A DNA stretch of 64,000 nt from Nioella aestuarii. GTDB lineage: Bacteria; Pseudomonadota; Alphaproteobacteria; Rhodobacterales; Rhodobacteraceae. The notes beneath the pieces were generated by a model. That model ran no database searches and was not told the DNA's origin. It saw only the letters and a program-made list of their open reading frames with translations. Location of the stretch: NCBI RefSeq assembly GCF_050896395.1, contig NZ_JBPBBA010000008.1, forward strand, positions 50,772-114,771, given 5' to 3'. Position 1 is the first letter of the stretch. Each line of letters begins with the position of its first letter. The position numbers and the translations under genes were made by a program. Below are positions 43,086-51,690 of the stretch, piece by piece.

Positions 43086-45344
43086 ATGGCAACGCAATCC
43101 GTGACACCTGAAGACCGGGCGAATGCCGTGACCGAGGCTGAGGCACCGGCACGTTTGAAAGAGCTGGCCGCAGCGATTGCCCGTGCCAATGACGCATATC
43201 ATCGACAGGATGCGCCGGACATCTCTGATGCGGATTACGACGCGCTGAAACGCGAGAATGCAGCGCTGGAGGCGCGCTTCCCCGCGCTCAAACGCTCTGA
43301 CAGCCCCTCTGATCAGGTGGGCGCTGCCCCGGTTGAGGGGTTTTCCAAGGTGACCCACGCCGTTCGTATGCTATCGCTTGGCAACGCGTTCGAGGATTCG
43401 GATGTCGCGGAATTCGCCCGGTTCATCCGCAGTTTCCTGGGGCTTTCACCGGAGTCCGCCCTGGAATTCACCGCGGAACCCAAGATCGACGGGCTTTCCC
43501 TGTCTCTGCGTTATGAAAACGGTTTGCTCGTGCAGGCTGCCACGCGCGGCGATGGAGAGGTGGGCGAGAATGTCACCGCCAATGCGCGCACCATCGCAGA
43601 CATCCCGCAGACGCTGGCCGATGCGCCCGAGGTGCTCGAGGTGCGGGGTGAGGTCTATATGTCCCACGCCGATTTCGAAGCGCTCAATGAGCGGCAAGCG
43701 CAACGTGGGGGCAAGACCTTTGCCAATCCGCGCAATGCCGCTGCCGGATCGCTTCGCCAGCTCGATGCATCCATCACCCGCGACCGACCTCTCAAATTCT
43801 TTGCCTATGCCTGGGGCGCGCTGTCTGCACCGCTGGCCGACACCCAGATGGGTGCGATCGAGCGGCTAAAGGCGCTTGGGTTCCAAACAAATGACCGCAC
43901 TAAGCTATGCGACACAACCGAGGCCATGCTTGCCCATTACCGCGAGATTGAGCAGGCCCGCGCCACGCTTGGCTATGACATCGACGGGGTCGTCTACAAG
44001 CTGAACGATCTGGCGCTTCAGGCAAGGCTTGGTATGCGTTCGACAACGCCAAGATGGGCCATCGCCCATAAATTTGCAGCTGAACTGGCCTGGACCCGTC
44101 TGGAAGCCATCGACATTCAGGTAGGTCGTACAGGTGCCCTCAGCCCGGTAGCGCGCCTCGCCCCGGTGACGGTTGGCGGTGTCGTGGTATCTAATGCAAC
44201 GCTGCACAATGAGGACTATATCGCAGGGCGCGATTCCTCGGGCAATCAGATCCGTGAGGGCAAGGATATCCGGGTGGGCGATTGGGTGCAGGTCTATCGC
44301 GCCGGCGATGTGATCCCAAAAGTGGCCGATGTGGATCTGTCGAAACGGCCCGAGGATGCCAAACCCTATGAATTCCCGAGCATATGTCCCGAATGCGGGT
44401 CCGACGCGGTGCGAGAGGAAGGCGACGCCGTGCGCCGTTGCACCGGCGGGCTGATCTGTCCCGCGCAGGCGGTCGAGAAGCTTAAGCATTTCGTCAGCCG
44501 CGCGGCGTTTGATATCGAGGGGCTCGGCGCCAAGCAGGTGGAACAGTTCCACAAGGATGGCTGGGTGTCGGAACCGGCGGATATCTTCACGCTTCAGGCG
44601 CGCTATGGCAGCGGCTTGCAACAACTGAAGAATCGAGAAGGTTGGGGGGATAAATCGGCTGCGAACCTGTTCAAGGCGATTGAAGAGAAACGTTCCATCC
44701 CTCTGAAACGGCTTCTGTTTTCGCTTGGGATCCGGCATGTGGGGGAAGTGGCTGCCGCCGATCTTGCCCGCCATTTCGGGTCTTGGTCCGCCCTGGCCCT
44801 AACCGTCGACCGGGCACGTCCCGCCGCCGAAGCCGCGCGTGCGGCGGATGAAGCCATCGCTGCTGAGCGTGCGCGCGCTGCTGACGAAGGTCGCCGCGCC
44901 CAAATCAGCGCCACGCGGGATGCCATTTGGCAGGACGTGCCAGCCGAGGCCCGCACTGCATGGGACGAAATAACCGGCATCGACGGGATCGGGACCACAG
45001 TTGCGCAGGCGCTTGTCACCGCCTTTGGGCAACCGCGCGAACGGGAATCCATCGATCGGCTGGTCGCGGCTTTGAAAGTGCAGGAAGAGGCGGCGCCCAC
45101 CACATCCGACAGCCCCGTGGCTGGCAAAACAGTCGTCTTCACCGGCAGCCTAGAGAAGATGACGCGTGCCGAGGCCAAGGCGCGGGCGGAGGGGCTTGGG
45201 GCGAAGGTCTCGGGTTCGGTCTCCGCCAAAACGGACCTTCTGGTGGCGGGGCCTGGGGCCGGATCGAAGGCCAAGAAGGCCGCTGATCTGGGCGTGGAAA
45301 CCATAGATGAGGACGCTTGGCTCGCGTTGATCGGTGATGGTTGA
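43086..45344 (+). CDS. ligA: NAD-dependent DNA ligase
   Basis: A 752-residue ligase. The adenylated lysine is Lys133 in FTAEPKIDGLSLSLRYENG. The zinc finger is PECGSDAVREEGDAVRRC (with CTGGLICP next), followed by helix-hairpin-helix repeats and a C-terminal BRCT domain (VAGKTVVFTGSLEKMTRAEA). The length exceeds the usual 670 because of an Ala/Arg/Glu-rich insertion at about 570-615, within the HhH region. It seals nicks in replication and repair. recG follows directly. Confidence 0.97.
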   Translation: MATQSVTPEDRANAVTEAEAPARLKELAAAIARANDAYHRQDAPDISDADYDALKRENAALEARFPALKRSDSPSDQVGAAPVEGFSKVTHAVRMLSLGNAFEDSDVAEFARFIRSFLGLSPESALEFTAEPKIDGLSLSLRYENGLLVQAATRGDGEVGENVTANARTIADIPQTLADAPEVLEVRGEVYMSHADFEALNERQAQRGGKTFANPRNAAAGSLRQLDASITRDRPLKFFAYAWGALSAPLADTQMGAIERLKALGFQTNDRTKLCDTTEAMLAHYREIEQARATLGYDIDGVVYKLNDLALQARLGMRSTTPRWAIAHKFAAELAWTRLEAIDIQVGRTGALSPVARLAPVTVGGVVVSNATLHNEDYIAGRDSSGNQIREGKDIRVGDWVQVYRAGDVIPKVADVDLSKRPEDAKPYEFPSICPECGSDAVREEGDAVRRCTGGLICPAQAVEKLKHFVSRAAFDIEGLGAKQVEQFHKDGWVSEPADIFTLQARYGSGLQQLKNREGWGDKSAANLFKAIEEKRSIPLKRLLFSLGIRHVGEVAAADLARHFGSWSALALTVDRARPAAEAARAADEAIAAERARAADEGRRAQISATRDAIWQDVPAEARTAWDEITGIDGIGTTVAQALVTAFGQPRERESIDRLVAALKVQEEAAPTTSDSPVAGKTVVFTGSLEKMTRAEAKARAEGLGAKVSGSVSAKTDLLVAGPGAGSKAKKAADLGVETIDEDAWLALIGDG

Positions 45345-45345
45345 G

Positions 45346-47439
45346 ATGCCCAAGGGACGCCCTGAAATCCTGTTCCCTCTGTTCGCAGAGCTGGAAGGGC
45401 TGGATGGGATTGGACCCAAAACGGCAAAACATTACAAGGGTTTGGGGGTGGAAACACCCAATGACCTATTGCTGACCCTACCCGTTGGCGGCGTGGACCG
45501 AACCCGCCGGGCCAGCATCCGTGATGCGGTGCTGCCGGGGATCGTGACGGTCGAGGTGGAGGTTGGCCCGCACCGGAAGCCCGCCTCGCGTGGGCGGCCC
45601 TACCGGGTGCAGGTGACGGATGCTTCAACAAGCTTCGAGCTGGTCTTTTTTCACGCACATGGCGACTATCTGCAACGGGTTTTGCCGACGGGCAGCCGCC
45701 GACTGGTCTCTGGCAAGGTGGAGCTATTTGACGGGCTGGCGCAGATGGTCCACCCCGATCACATCCTGCCCCCGGCCGAAGCAGACGAAATTCCAGCCTA
45801 TGAACCGGTCTATCCGCTGACAGCAGGTGTGACACAAAAAGGGATTGCCAAAGCCATCGCCTCGGCCCTGCCGCGGGCGCCCTATTTCGGGGAATGGATT
45901 GATCTGGAGCTGCTGAAATCCCGAAAATGGCCTGCCTGGCCCGATGCGCTGGAGCAGCTTCATTGCCCGGAGGGGCCGGAAACCCTGTCGAGAAACCACC
46001 CTGCGCGAGAGCGGCTGGCTTATGATGAGCTGCTGGCCCATCAGCTGACACTCGGTCTGGCGCGACTTAAGCTGAAGCGTGCCAAGGGTCGGGTCAGCGC
46101 GGGGGATGGGGCGTTGCGTGGCAAGGTGTTGAAATCACTTCCCTATCATCCAACCGGCGCGCAGGAACGGGCGATTGCAGAAATCGCGGCGGACATGGCC
46201 AGCCCGGTCAAGATGAACCGCTTGCTGCAAGGCGATGTCGGCGCGGGCAAGACGCTGGTGGCGTTGATGGCGTTGCTGGTGGCGGTGGAAGCGGGCGGGC
46301 AGGGAGTGATGATGGCGCCGACCTCGATCCTTGCCGCGCAGCATTTCGATGGGTTGAAACCGCTTGCCGAGGCTGCGGGTGTGCGGCTGGAAAGCCTGAC
46401 TGGCCGCGATAAGGGGGCGGAACGGCGCGCGAAGCTGGAGGCGCTTAGATCGGGGGAGATCGGCATTCTGGTGGGCACCCATGCGGTGTTTCAGGATGAT
46501 GTGGAATTTGCTGATCTGCGGCTTGCCATTGTCGACGAACAGCATCGGTTCGGGGTGCGCCAGCGGGTGAAGCTGGGCCAGAAGGGCGCGCAGGCAGATG
46601 TTCTGGTGATGACGGCAACACCCATTCCCCGCACGCTGAGTCTTGCCACCTATGGCGACATGGATATCTCGGTTCTGGATGAAAAGCCGCCGGGGCGAAA
46701 ACCCGTGCGCACCGCGCTGGTCAGCACCGCGCGCATGGACGAAGTGGTCGATCACCTGCGTCAGGCGGTGGCCGAGGGCCGGCAGGCCTATTGGGTCTGC
46801 CCCCTTGTGGGGGAAAGCGAGGCTGTCGAAATGACCGCCGCCGAGGAACGGTTCAAGAGTCTGCGCGCCGCATTGGGCGAGGGCGTCGTGGGGTTGGTGC
46901 ATGGCCAATTGCCGCCGGCCGAGAAAGACGCCGCCATGGCAGATTTTGTGGAGGGACGGGCCCGCGTTCTGGTCGCCACGACGGTGATCGAGGTGGGGGT
47001 GAACGTGCCCAATGCGACGATTATGGTGATCGAACAGGCAGAAAATTTCGGGCTGTCGCAATTGCACCAGCTGCGCGGGCGCGTGGGCCGGGGCGAGGGT
47101 GCGTCGACCTGCCTGCTGCTCTACCGCGCGCCGCTTGGGGAAACTGCCACGCGAAGGTTGCAGGTCTTGCGGGAAACCGAGGACGGGTTCCGCATCGCCG
47201 AAGAGGATCTGGCGATCCGAGGGGCGGGAGATCTGATCGGCACCGCACAATCGGGACTGCCGAAGTTCCGCGTGGCCGATTTGGAGGGGCAAACAGCATT
47301 GATGAGCATCGCGCAATCGGACGCGCGGGCGCTGTTGGATCGGGATCCGGAGATGATCAGCCCGCGCGGACAATCGGCGCGGGTTCTGTTGTGGTTGATG
47401 GAGCAGGAAAAGGCGATCGGGCTGATCTCGGTCGGATAA
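45346..47439 (+). CDS. recG: ATP-dependent DNA helicase RecG
   Basis: A 697-residue helicase that regresses stalled forks and unwinds Holliday junctions and R-loops. A wedge/OB domain (about 1-210: LDGIGPKTAKHYKGLGVETP) precedes helicase motifs I (LLQGDVGAGKTLVALMALLV), II (IVDEQHRFGVRQRVK), III (MTATPIPRTLSLATYGDMD) and VI (QLRGRVGRGEGASTCLLLY). The ATG at 45346, one base after the ligA stop, gives the standard N-terminus MPKGRPEILFPLFAELEGLD; ATG 45337 is an alternative. Downstream lie CtrA and LexA boxes for the next small gene. Confidence 0.96.
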   Translation: MPKGRPEILFPLFAELEGLDGIGPKTAKHYKGLGVETPNDLLLTLPVGGVDRTRRASIRDAVLPGIVTVEVEVGPHRKPASRGRPYRVQVTDASTSFELVFFHAHGDYLQRVLPTGSRRLVSGKVELFDGLAQMVHPDHILPPAEADEIPAYEPVYPLTAGVTQKGIAKAIASALPRAPYFGEWIDLELLKSRKWPAWPDALEQLHCPEGPETLSRNHPARERLAYDELLAHQLTLGLARLKLKRAKGRVSAGDGALRGKVLKSLPYHPTGAQERAIAEIAADMASPVKMNRLLQGDVGAGKTLVALMALLVAVEAGGQGVMMAPTSILAAQHFDGLKPLAEAAGVRLESLTGRDKGAERRAKLEALRSGEIGILVGTHAVFQDDVEFADLRLAIVDEQHRFGVRQRVKLGQKGAQADVLVMTATPIPRTLSLATYGDMDISVLDEKPPGRKPVRTALVSTARMDEVVDHLRQAVAEGRQAYWVCPLVGESEAVEMTAAEERFKSLRAALGEGVVGLVHGQLPPAEKDAAMADFVEGRARVLVATTVIEVGVNVPNATIMVIEQAENFGLSQLHQLRGRVGRGEGASTCLLLYRAPLGETATRRLQVLRETEDGFRIAEEDLAIRGAGDLIGTAQSGLPKFRVADLEGQTALMSIAQSDARALLDRDPEMISPRGQSARVLLWLMEQEKAIGLISVG

Positions 47440-47445
47440 GGAAGG

Positions 47446-47462
47446 TTAATAACCTATTAACC
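47446..47462 (+). promoter_or_regulatory. CtrA box
   Basis: TTAA-TAACCTA-TTAACC is an exact match to the CtrA consensus TTAA-N7-TTAA with the CC flank. Another TTAACC follows at 47467. It lies in the non-coding gap after recG, about 120 bases before the 40-residue gene. Confidence 0.6.
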
Positions 47463-47496
47463 ATCGTTAACCATTGGGCTCCGTTTGTTCTCAAAT

Positions 47497-47511
47497 GTTC
47501 TCATAAAGTTC
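47497..47511 (+). promoter_or_regulatory. LexA (SOS) box
   Basis: GTTC-TCATAAA-GTTC, exact alphaproteobacterial SOS operator; a third GTTC lies seven bases upstream (47487), giving three in tandem. It stands 68 bases before the 40-residue gene and would overlap or flank its promoter. Compare 1401-1415 before the photolyase. Confidence 0.65.
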
Positions 47512-47579
47512 TTGCATTCCGCCTCTGGATATGAGAACAAAGCGTTAACACGCCACAAGTTGTTCAGGAATTGGAAACC

Positions 47580-47702
47580 ATGATCACTCAGATCCGCCAG
47601 ATTATCGAATCCTCGCGCGACTCATTGCTGTATGATTTTGCCGGTGTTCTGGCGATCGGTGTCATGACCCTCGGGGCCCTGCATCTGCCCGGCACCCTCT
47701 GA
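47580..47702 (+). CDS. 40-residue single-span membrane protein
   Basis: A 40-residue protein. An amphipathic charged N-terminal helix (MITQIRQIIESSRDSLLYDF) leads into one transmembrane segment (AGVLAIGVMTLGALHLPGTL). The ATG has GGAAA four bases upstream and AGGAA ten upstream. Upstream lie a CtrA box and a LexA box; downstream, a strong terminator. Size and topology recall SOS-induced inner-membrane division inhibitors such as SidA of Caulobacter (29 residues), but no sequence match is claimed. It could instead be a conserved small protein of other function. Confidence 0.65.
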   Translation: MITQIRQIIESSRDSLLYDFAGVLAIGVMTLGALHLPGTL

Positions 47703-47853
47703 CACGCTTGCTTTTCTGCCTGCGGTCGTACCTCCGGATGGCTTCTTCATAGCTGCGGGTCTGTCCCCAACTCCCCGCGCTGCCTCTGCCTCAGGGTCTT
47801 TGGAACTGCCTGTCCAAACGCCCGGCCACTGGACGCCCCGACACGCATACCTG

Positions 47854-47890
47854 CCGCCGCCTCCGTGCCCCGGAGAGCGGCGGTTTTTTT
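47854..47890 (+). terminator. intrinsic terminator downstream of the 40-residue gene
   Basis: CCGCCGC-CTCCG pairs with CGGAG-(A)-GCGGCGG (one bulged A) around a five-base loop, followed by seven T residues. It lies 150 bases after the small gene, whose message therefore has a long 3' tail. The space 47703-47853 holds no gene; it is pyrimidine-rich. Confidence 0.85.
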
Positions 47891-47905
47891 GTTTAGAGTT
47901 GGAGT

Positions 47906-48358
47906 TCAGGCGCAGGCGGCGGCTTCGGCCTCGGCCATGGCTTGCGCGGTGGCCTCAAAAGCCAGCATGATCGAGGCGTGGCGGTTCTTGTAGTCACGCG
48001 CAGGTTCCAGAACCTCGTAGCCGGTGAAAGGCGCCTCGGGCGGTGGCGCGCCATCCTTCAGCATCGCACGCAGCTGATCGCGGCCCTGTTCCACTTCGGC
48101 GCGGGTGCGACCGATGACATTTGCCGCCATCAGTGCAGCAGACGCCTGACCGAGCGCACAGGCCTTTACGTCCTGGCCGAACCGCACGATGCGTCCATCC
48201 TCGAGGTCCAGATCCACCGTTACCGTCGAGCCGCACAGCGGCGCGCGCTTTCTCACCGTTGCTTGCGGGGTTTCCAGCCGGTCAGTCAGAGGAATGTCCG
48301 CCGCCAGCGCAAGAATGCGCTGCGAATAGAGTTTGATCAGGTCGCTTTCGGTGCTCAT
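47906..48358 (-). CDS. NifU/IscU-like iron-sulfur scaffold homologue
   Basis: A 150-residue protein of the IscU/NifU-N family. Two of the three cluster-binding cysteines are visible: Cys42 (KRAPLCGSTVTVDL) and Cys67 (KACALGQASAALM). Where IscU has its third cysteine (an 'R-x-x-C' near the end), this protein has NRHASIMLAFEATAQAMAEA, so His-Ala-Ser replaces it. It may use another ligand or may not build clusters. It stands alone, divergent from hisI (67 bases), without iscS, iscA or suf genes. Confidence 0.82.
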   Translation of the reverse strand: MSTESDLIKLYSQRILALAADIPLTDRLETPQATVRKRAPLCGSTVTVDLDLEDGRIVRFGQDVKACALGQASAALMAANVIGRTRAEVEQGRDQLRAMLKDGAPPPEAPFTGYEVLEPARDYKNRHASIMLAFEATAQAMAEAEAAACA

Positions 48359-48425
48359 GGGCTTTTCCCCCGCGCTGCTGCCCTATAGGTAGCGATCTAT
48401 CCATGGATTGCAAAGGGTGCCGGTC

Positions 48426-48785
48426 ATGAGCTTTGATCCCGCGACGTTGACATATACCGCTGACGGATTGATCCCGTGCATCGCGCAGGATGAGGGGACA
48501 GGCGAAGTGTTGATGATGGCCTGGATGAATGCCGAGGCGGTTGCACGCACCCTGGATACCGGGCGGGTCACCTATTGGTCGCGCTCACGTCAGTCGTTCT
48601 GGATCAAGGGCGAAAGCTCTGGCCATGTGCAGGACCTGGTGGAGTTGCGCGTCGATTGCGACCGGGATTGTCTGCTGGCAGTCGTGCGCCAGACCGGGCC
48701 TGCCTGCCATACCAATCGCCGCAGCTGTTTTTACACTGCCGTGCAGGATGGGGACGAGGTGGAACTGATGGCGCCCATGGTCTGA
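48426..48785 (+). CDS. hisI: phosphoribosyl-AMP cyclohydrolase
   Basis: A 119-residue enzyme of histidine synthesis (third step). The family block is complete: TGRVTYWSRSRQSFWIKGES, SGHVQDLVELRVDCDRDCLL (Mg/Zn aspartates and cysteine), then RQTGPACHTNRRSCFYTAVQ. The zinc cysteines fit DCDRDC and PACHTNRRSC. AAGGG lies nine bases before the ATG. It is a stand-alone HisI with no HisE fusion. It is monocistronic here. Confidence 0.95.
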   Translation: MSFDPATLTYTADGLIPCIAQDEGTGEVLMMAWMNAEAVARTLDTGRVTYWSRSRQSFWIKGESSGHVQDLVELRVDCDRDCLLAVVRQTGPACHTNRRSCFYTAVQDGDEVELMAPMV

Positions 48786-48823
48786 GCCCTGCACCTGCGG
48801 GGTCTGATGGGTGCCTCCGGCGG

Positions 48824-48849
48824 GAGTATTTGGACCAAGAAGAAGGGCA
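48824..48849 (+). repeat. dispersed intergenic repeat, copy 2
   Basis: GAGTATTTGGACCAAGAAGA then AGGGCA, preceded by GCCTCCGGCGG. It resembles the element at 5158-5184 (shared GAGTATTT, CCAAGAAGAA and GGCA words). It lies between hisI and gluQ. Confidence 0.5.
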
Positions 48850-48858
48850 GGGCGCGCG

Positions 48859-48887
48859 TTAAGGTTAATGGGGGCGGTTAACCTTAA
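48859..48887. terminator. inverted repeat at the hisI/gluQ junction
   Basis: TTAAGGTTAA and TTAACCTTAA form a perfect ten-base inverted repeat around nine G-rich bases, covering the gluQ stop. AT-rich arms make a weak RNA hairpin; it could also be a protein site (the TTAACC word resembles a CtrA half-site). The same TTAACCTTAA word follows repeat copy 1. Confidence 0.4.
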
Positions 48888-49789
48888 TGTGAGAGGCCCA
48901 CCAGGGCGCGAATGTCAGATGGGGTCAGGCCCTCTTCGCGATAGGTGCGGATTGCGCGGGCGTCATCGCGTTTGGCCAGGCGCTTGCCGTTCTCGTCACG
49001 GATCAGCCGGTGGTGGTGGTAAACCGGTGTCGGGAGCCCAAGCAGACGTTGCAGGATCACGTGAATCCGCGTGGCGTCAAACAGGTCTGCGCCACGAACA
49101 ACGTTCGTAATGCCCTGTGCCGCGTCGTCCAGCACAACGGACAGATGGTAAGAGCCGCCCATATCGCGGCGCGCGAGAACCACATCGCCGATGTCGTGGG
49201 CCACATCCTCGGGGGTGAATTCGATCAGCCCGCGTGGGATGCCTTCCCCATTTCCCTTTTCCTCAAACGCGGCCACGCCTGCTGTGCCAAGCCGAGGGAC
49301 AAAGACATCGTCGGCCAATGCCGCTTGCGCCATATTCAGGCGGAGCGCTGTGTGTTTGGGGCGCGCACACATGTGGTTCGGCATACGTGGTTTGCTTCGG
49401 CAAGTGCCGGGATAAATGATCCCGTCCGGGCCGAGAAGCGGTGCCCCTTCCTGCGGGGCCGAAGCGGCCTGGGCAATATCACGTCGATTGCACGTGCAGG
49501 GATAGAGCAGGTCTCGGTCCCAAAGCTTGTCCAGGGCAGCTGCGTAAATGTCCATCCGTTCGGATTGGCGCATGACCGGCTCATCCCATGTCAGGCCGAG
49601 CCAGGAGAGATCGTAATAGATCAGATCCTCCCACTCCGGCTTTGCGCGGGTCTGGTCGATATCCTCAATCCGCAGCAGAAACGCGCCGCCCGCTGCCCGC
49701 GCCATGTCATGGGCGAGGATCGCCGAATAAGCATGGCCCAGATGCAGAGGGCCGGTGGGCGATGGGGCAAATCGGGTGCGAAAGGTCAC
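48884..49789 (-). CDS. gluQ: glutamyl-Q tRNA(Asp) synthetase
   Basis: A 301-residue truncated glutamyl-tRNA synthetase homologue that adds glutamate to queuosine in tRNA(Asp). The catalytic signature is RFAPSPTGPLHLGHAYSAIL, the KMSK-like loop is GKRLAKRDDARAI. Zinc-binding cysteines lie in LYPCTCNRRDIAQ and YPGTCRSKPR. The anticodon-binding domain is absent, as expected. I use the GTG at 49789, eight bases after the trmFO stop; a GTG at 49822 would overlap trmFO. The start is the weak point. Confidence 0.92.
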   Translation of the reverse strand: MTFRTRFAPSPTGPLHLGHAYSAILAHDMARAAGGAFLLRIEDIDQTRAKPEWEDLIYYDLSWLGLTWDEPVMRQSERMDIYAAALDKLWDRDLLYPCTCNRRDIAQAASAPQEGAPLLGPDGIIYPGTCRSKPRMPNHMCARPKHTALRLNMAQAALADDVFVPRLGTAGVAAFEEKGNGEGIPRGLIEFTPEDVAHDIGDVVLARRDMGGSYHLSVVLDDAAQGITNVVRGADLFDATRIHVILQRLLGLPTPVYHHHRLIRDENGKRLAKRDDARAIRTYREEGLTPSDIRALVGLSH

Positions 49790-49796
49790 TTCGATT

Positions 49797-51155
49797 TCAA
49801 ATGGTTGCGGGGTGGTCTTCACCCTGGTTCAGCCATCCTTGCCAGGCCGCTTTGGCCCGGTCCGTATAGCCCTTGTAGCGCGCTTTCCGGTTTTTGCGCC
49901 CGCCTTTCAAGTCGATGGGCGGGAAGAGGCCGAAGTTCACATTCATCGGCTGAAAGGTCTTTGCTTCAGCACCGCCGGTAATGTGGTGGATCAGGGCGCC
50001 CATGGCGGTTTCCTGTGGGACGGGGGGCAGTGTTTGACCCAGAACTTCGGCAGCGGCAAGCCGGCCTGCCAAGAGCCCCATGGCGGCAGATTCCACATAG
50101 CCCTCGACCCCGGTGATCTGGCCTGCAAACCGGATATGGGGTTGCGAACGCAGGCGCATTTCGTGATCCAGAAGCGTGGGCGAGTTGATAAAGGTGTTCC
50201 GGTGGATGCCACCAAGCCGCGCAAAGCTGGCGTTTTCCAGCCCCGGGATCATGCGAAAGACCTCGGTCTGGGCGCCGTATTTCATCTTGGTCTGGAATCC
50301 CACGATGTTGAACAGCGTTCCCAGCTTGTTGTCGCAGCGCAGCTGAACCACGGCATAGGGTTTCTGATCGGGCTGATGGGCGTTCGTCAGGCCGATGGGC
50401 TTCATCGGTCCAAAGCGCAGCGTCTCGCGGCCGCGTTCTGCCATGACCTCAATGGGCAGGCAGCCGTCGAAATACTTGGCGGTCTCGCCCTCGCGAAACT
50501 CGGTCTTATCGGCGGCCAAAAGCGCGTCGATGAAGGCCTCATAGGTGTCGCGGTCCATCGGGCAGTTGAGATAGGCGGTGCGTTCTTCCTCGGTCTCACC
50601 TTTGTCATAGCGCGACTGCATCCAAGCCTTGGACATGTCGATGCTGTCGGCATGGACGATGGGGGCGATGGCGTCGAAGAAAGCGAGGCTGTCTTGCCCT
50701 GCCTCTTGTGCGATAGCGTCAGCCAATGCGCCTGAGGTCAGGGGGCCAGTGGCGATGATGGCCGGACCCTCGGAGGGCAGCGCATTGACCTCTCCTTCGA
50801 CGACAGTAACCAAAGGATGGGCGCGCAACCGGTCGGTTACTGATTGTGCAAAAGGGTCGCGATCTACGGCCAGTGCGCCACCTGCGGGCAGGCGGTGGCG
50901 ATCTGCCATCTCCATGATCAAACCACCGGCGGCGCGCATTTCCCAATGCAGCAAGCCAACGGCGTTTTGTTCGTCATCATCCGAGCGGAAGGAATTGGAG
51001 CAGACCATTTCCGCCAGGTTGCCCGTCTGGTGGGCAAATGTGCCGACGGTTGGACGCATTTCGTGAATGACCACGGGGACGCCCATGGTGATGGCCTGCC
51101 AGGCGGCTTCGGACCCGGCCATGCCGCCGCCGATAATGTGGATCGCTTTTGTCAT
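49797..51155 (-). CDS. trmFO: folate/FAD-dependent tRNA (uracil-5-)-methyltransferase
   Basis: A 452-residue flavoenzyme that makes 5-methyluridine at position 54 of tRNA with methylene-tetrahydrofolate. The FAD fold is IHIIGGGMAGSEAAWQAITM. Other motifs are EMVCSNSFRSDDDEQNAVGL, YLNCPMDRDTYEAFIDALLA, LRFGPMKPIGLTNAHQPDQK and FAGQITGVEGYVESAAMGLL. These separate it from GidA/MnmG. The ATG at 51155 starts just before the FAD fold. gluQ follows within eight bases, so two tRNA-modification genes are coupled. Confidence 0.95.
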   Translation of the reverse strand: MTKAIHIIGGGMAGSEAAWQAITMGVPVVIHEMRPTVGTFAHQTGNLAEMVCSNSFRSDDDEQNAVGLLHWEMRAAGGLIMEMADRHRLPAGGALAVDRDPFAQSVTDRLRAHPLVTVVEGEVNALPSEGPAIIATGPLTSGALADAIAQEAGQDSLAFFDAIAPIVHADSIDMSKAWMQSRYDKGETEEERTAYLNCPMDRDTYEAFIDALLAADKTEFREGETAKYFDGCLPIEVMAERGRETLRFGPMKPIGLTNAHQPDQKPYAVVQLRCDNKLGTLFNIVGFQTKMKYGAQTEVFRMIPGLENASFARLGGIHRNTFINSPTLLDHEMRLRSQPHIRFAGQITGVEGYVESAAMGLLAGRLAAAEVLGQTLPPVPQETAMGALIHHITGGAEAKTFQPMNVNFGLFPPIDLKGGRKNRKARYKGYTDRAKAAWQGWLNQGEDHPATI

Positions 51156-51197
51156 AGCCCGCGATGTAGGCCAGTGCCTCGTCCTTGCCAAGTGGGC

Positions 51198-51590
51198 TTA
51201 GACCGGCAGCCGCCAGCCGCGCCGATAGATTGCAAAACGACCCCCGCCCAAAATCAGCAGGGGAAAAGCCAACAATATGGTGATGGCGAGATGGGCAGAA
51301 CCGTATTGCGTCTGCAATCCAAGCCTCTCGAACCACAGGAGTTGCCCCGCGAACAGGATAAGCCCCAAAGAAGCCATGACACGGGTCTGTAGTCCGAACA
51401 GCAGCCAGATAAAGATGAACAGCAGAAGGCCGGACAGGCAGAAGACGGCGGCCCATTCAATCGGATGCAGCCCACCAGTGCCCTGTTGCTGCGCCAGGGC
51501 AGCGACCGATATCCCGTCCAGAGCGAAGACCAGAATGGAGAACGCCAGCAAAAGCCTGCACAGCAGGTGTGATAGGGTGAGGATTGTCAC
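51198..51590 (-). CDS. small DoxX-like membrane protein, copy A
   Basis: A 130-residue protein with four spans: LLCRLLLAFSILVFALDGIS, AAVFCLSGLLLFIFIWLLFG, MASLGLILFAGQLLWFERLG and ITILLAFPLLILGGGRFAIY. The end GGGR-x-x-IYRRG matches the terminal gPGR-x-S-x-D word of the DoxX family. A similar end (GGGRYTLYEVR) is in the protein at 52688. DoxX members are inner-membrane proteins linked to redox or stress; this one is unassigned. It starts at a GTG seven bases after GAGG, and is followed by trmFO. Confidence 0.7.
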   Translation of the reverse strand: MTILTLSHLLCRLLLAFSILVFALDGISVAALAQQQGTGGLHPIEWAAVFCLSGLLLFIFIWLLFGLQTRVMASLGLILFAGQLLWFERLGLQTQYGSAHLAITILLAFPLLILGGGRFAIYRRGWRLPV

Positions 51591-51690
51591 TGCTTTGCCT
51601 CGAGTTTTCTTTTTAGTAAATACAGAGTATCACCTACTGCAAAAGCAAAAAGACGAATAAATGCAAATAGGCTTTTGCACCACAATCGAT

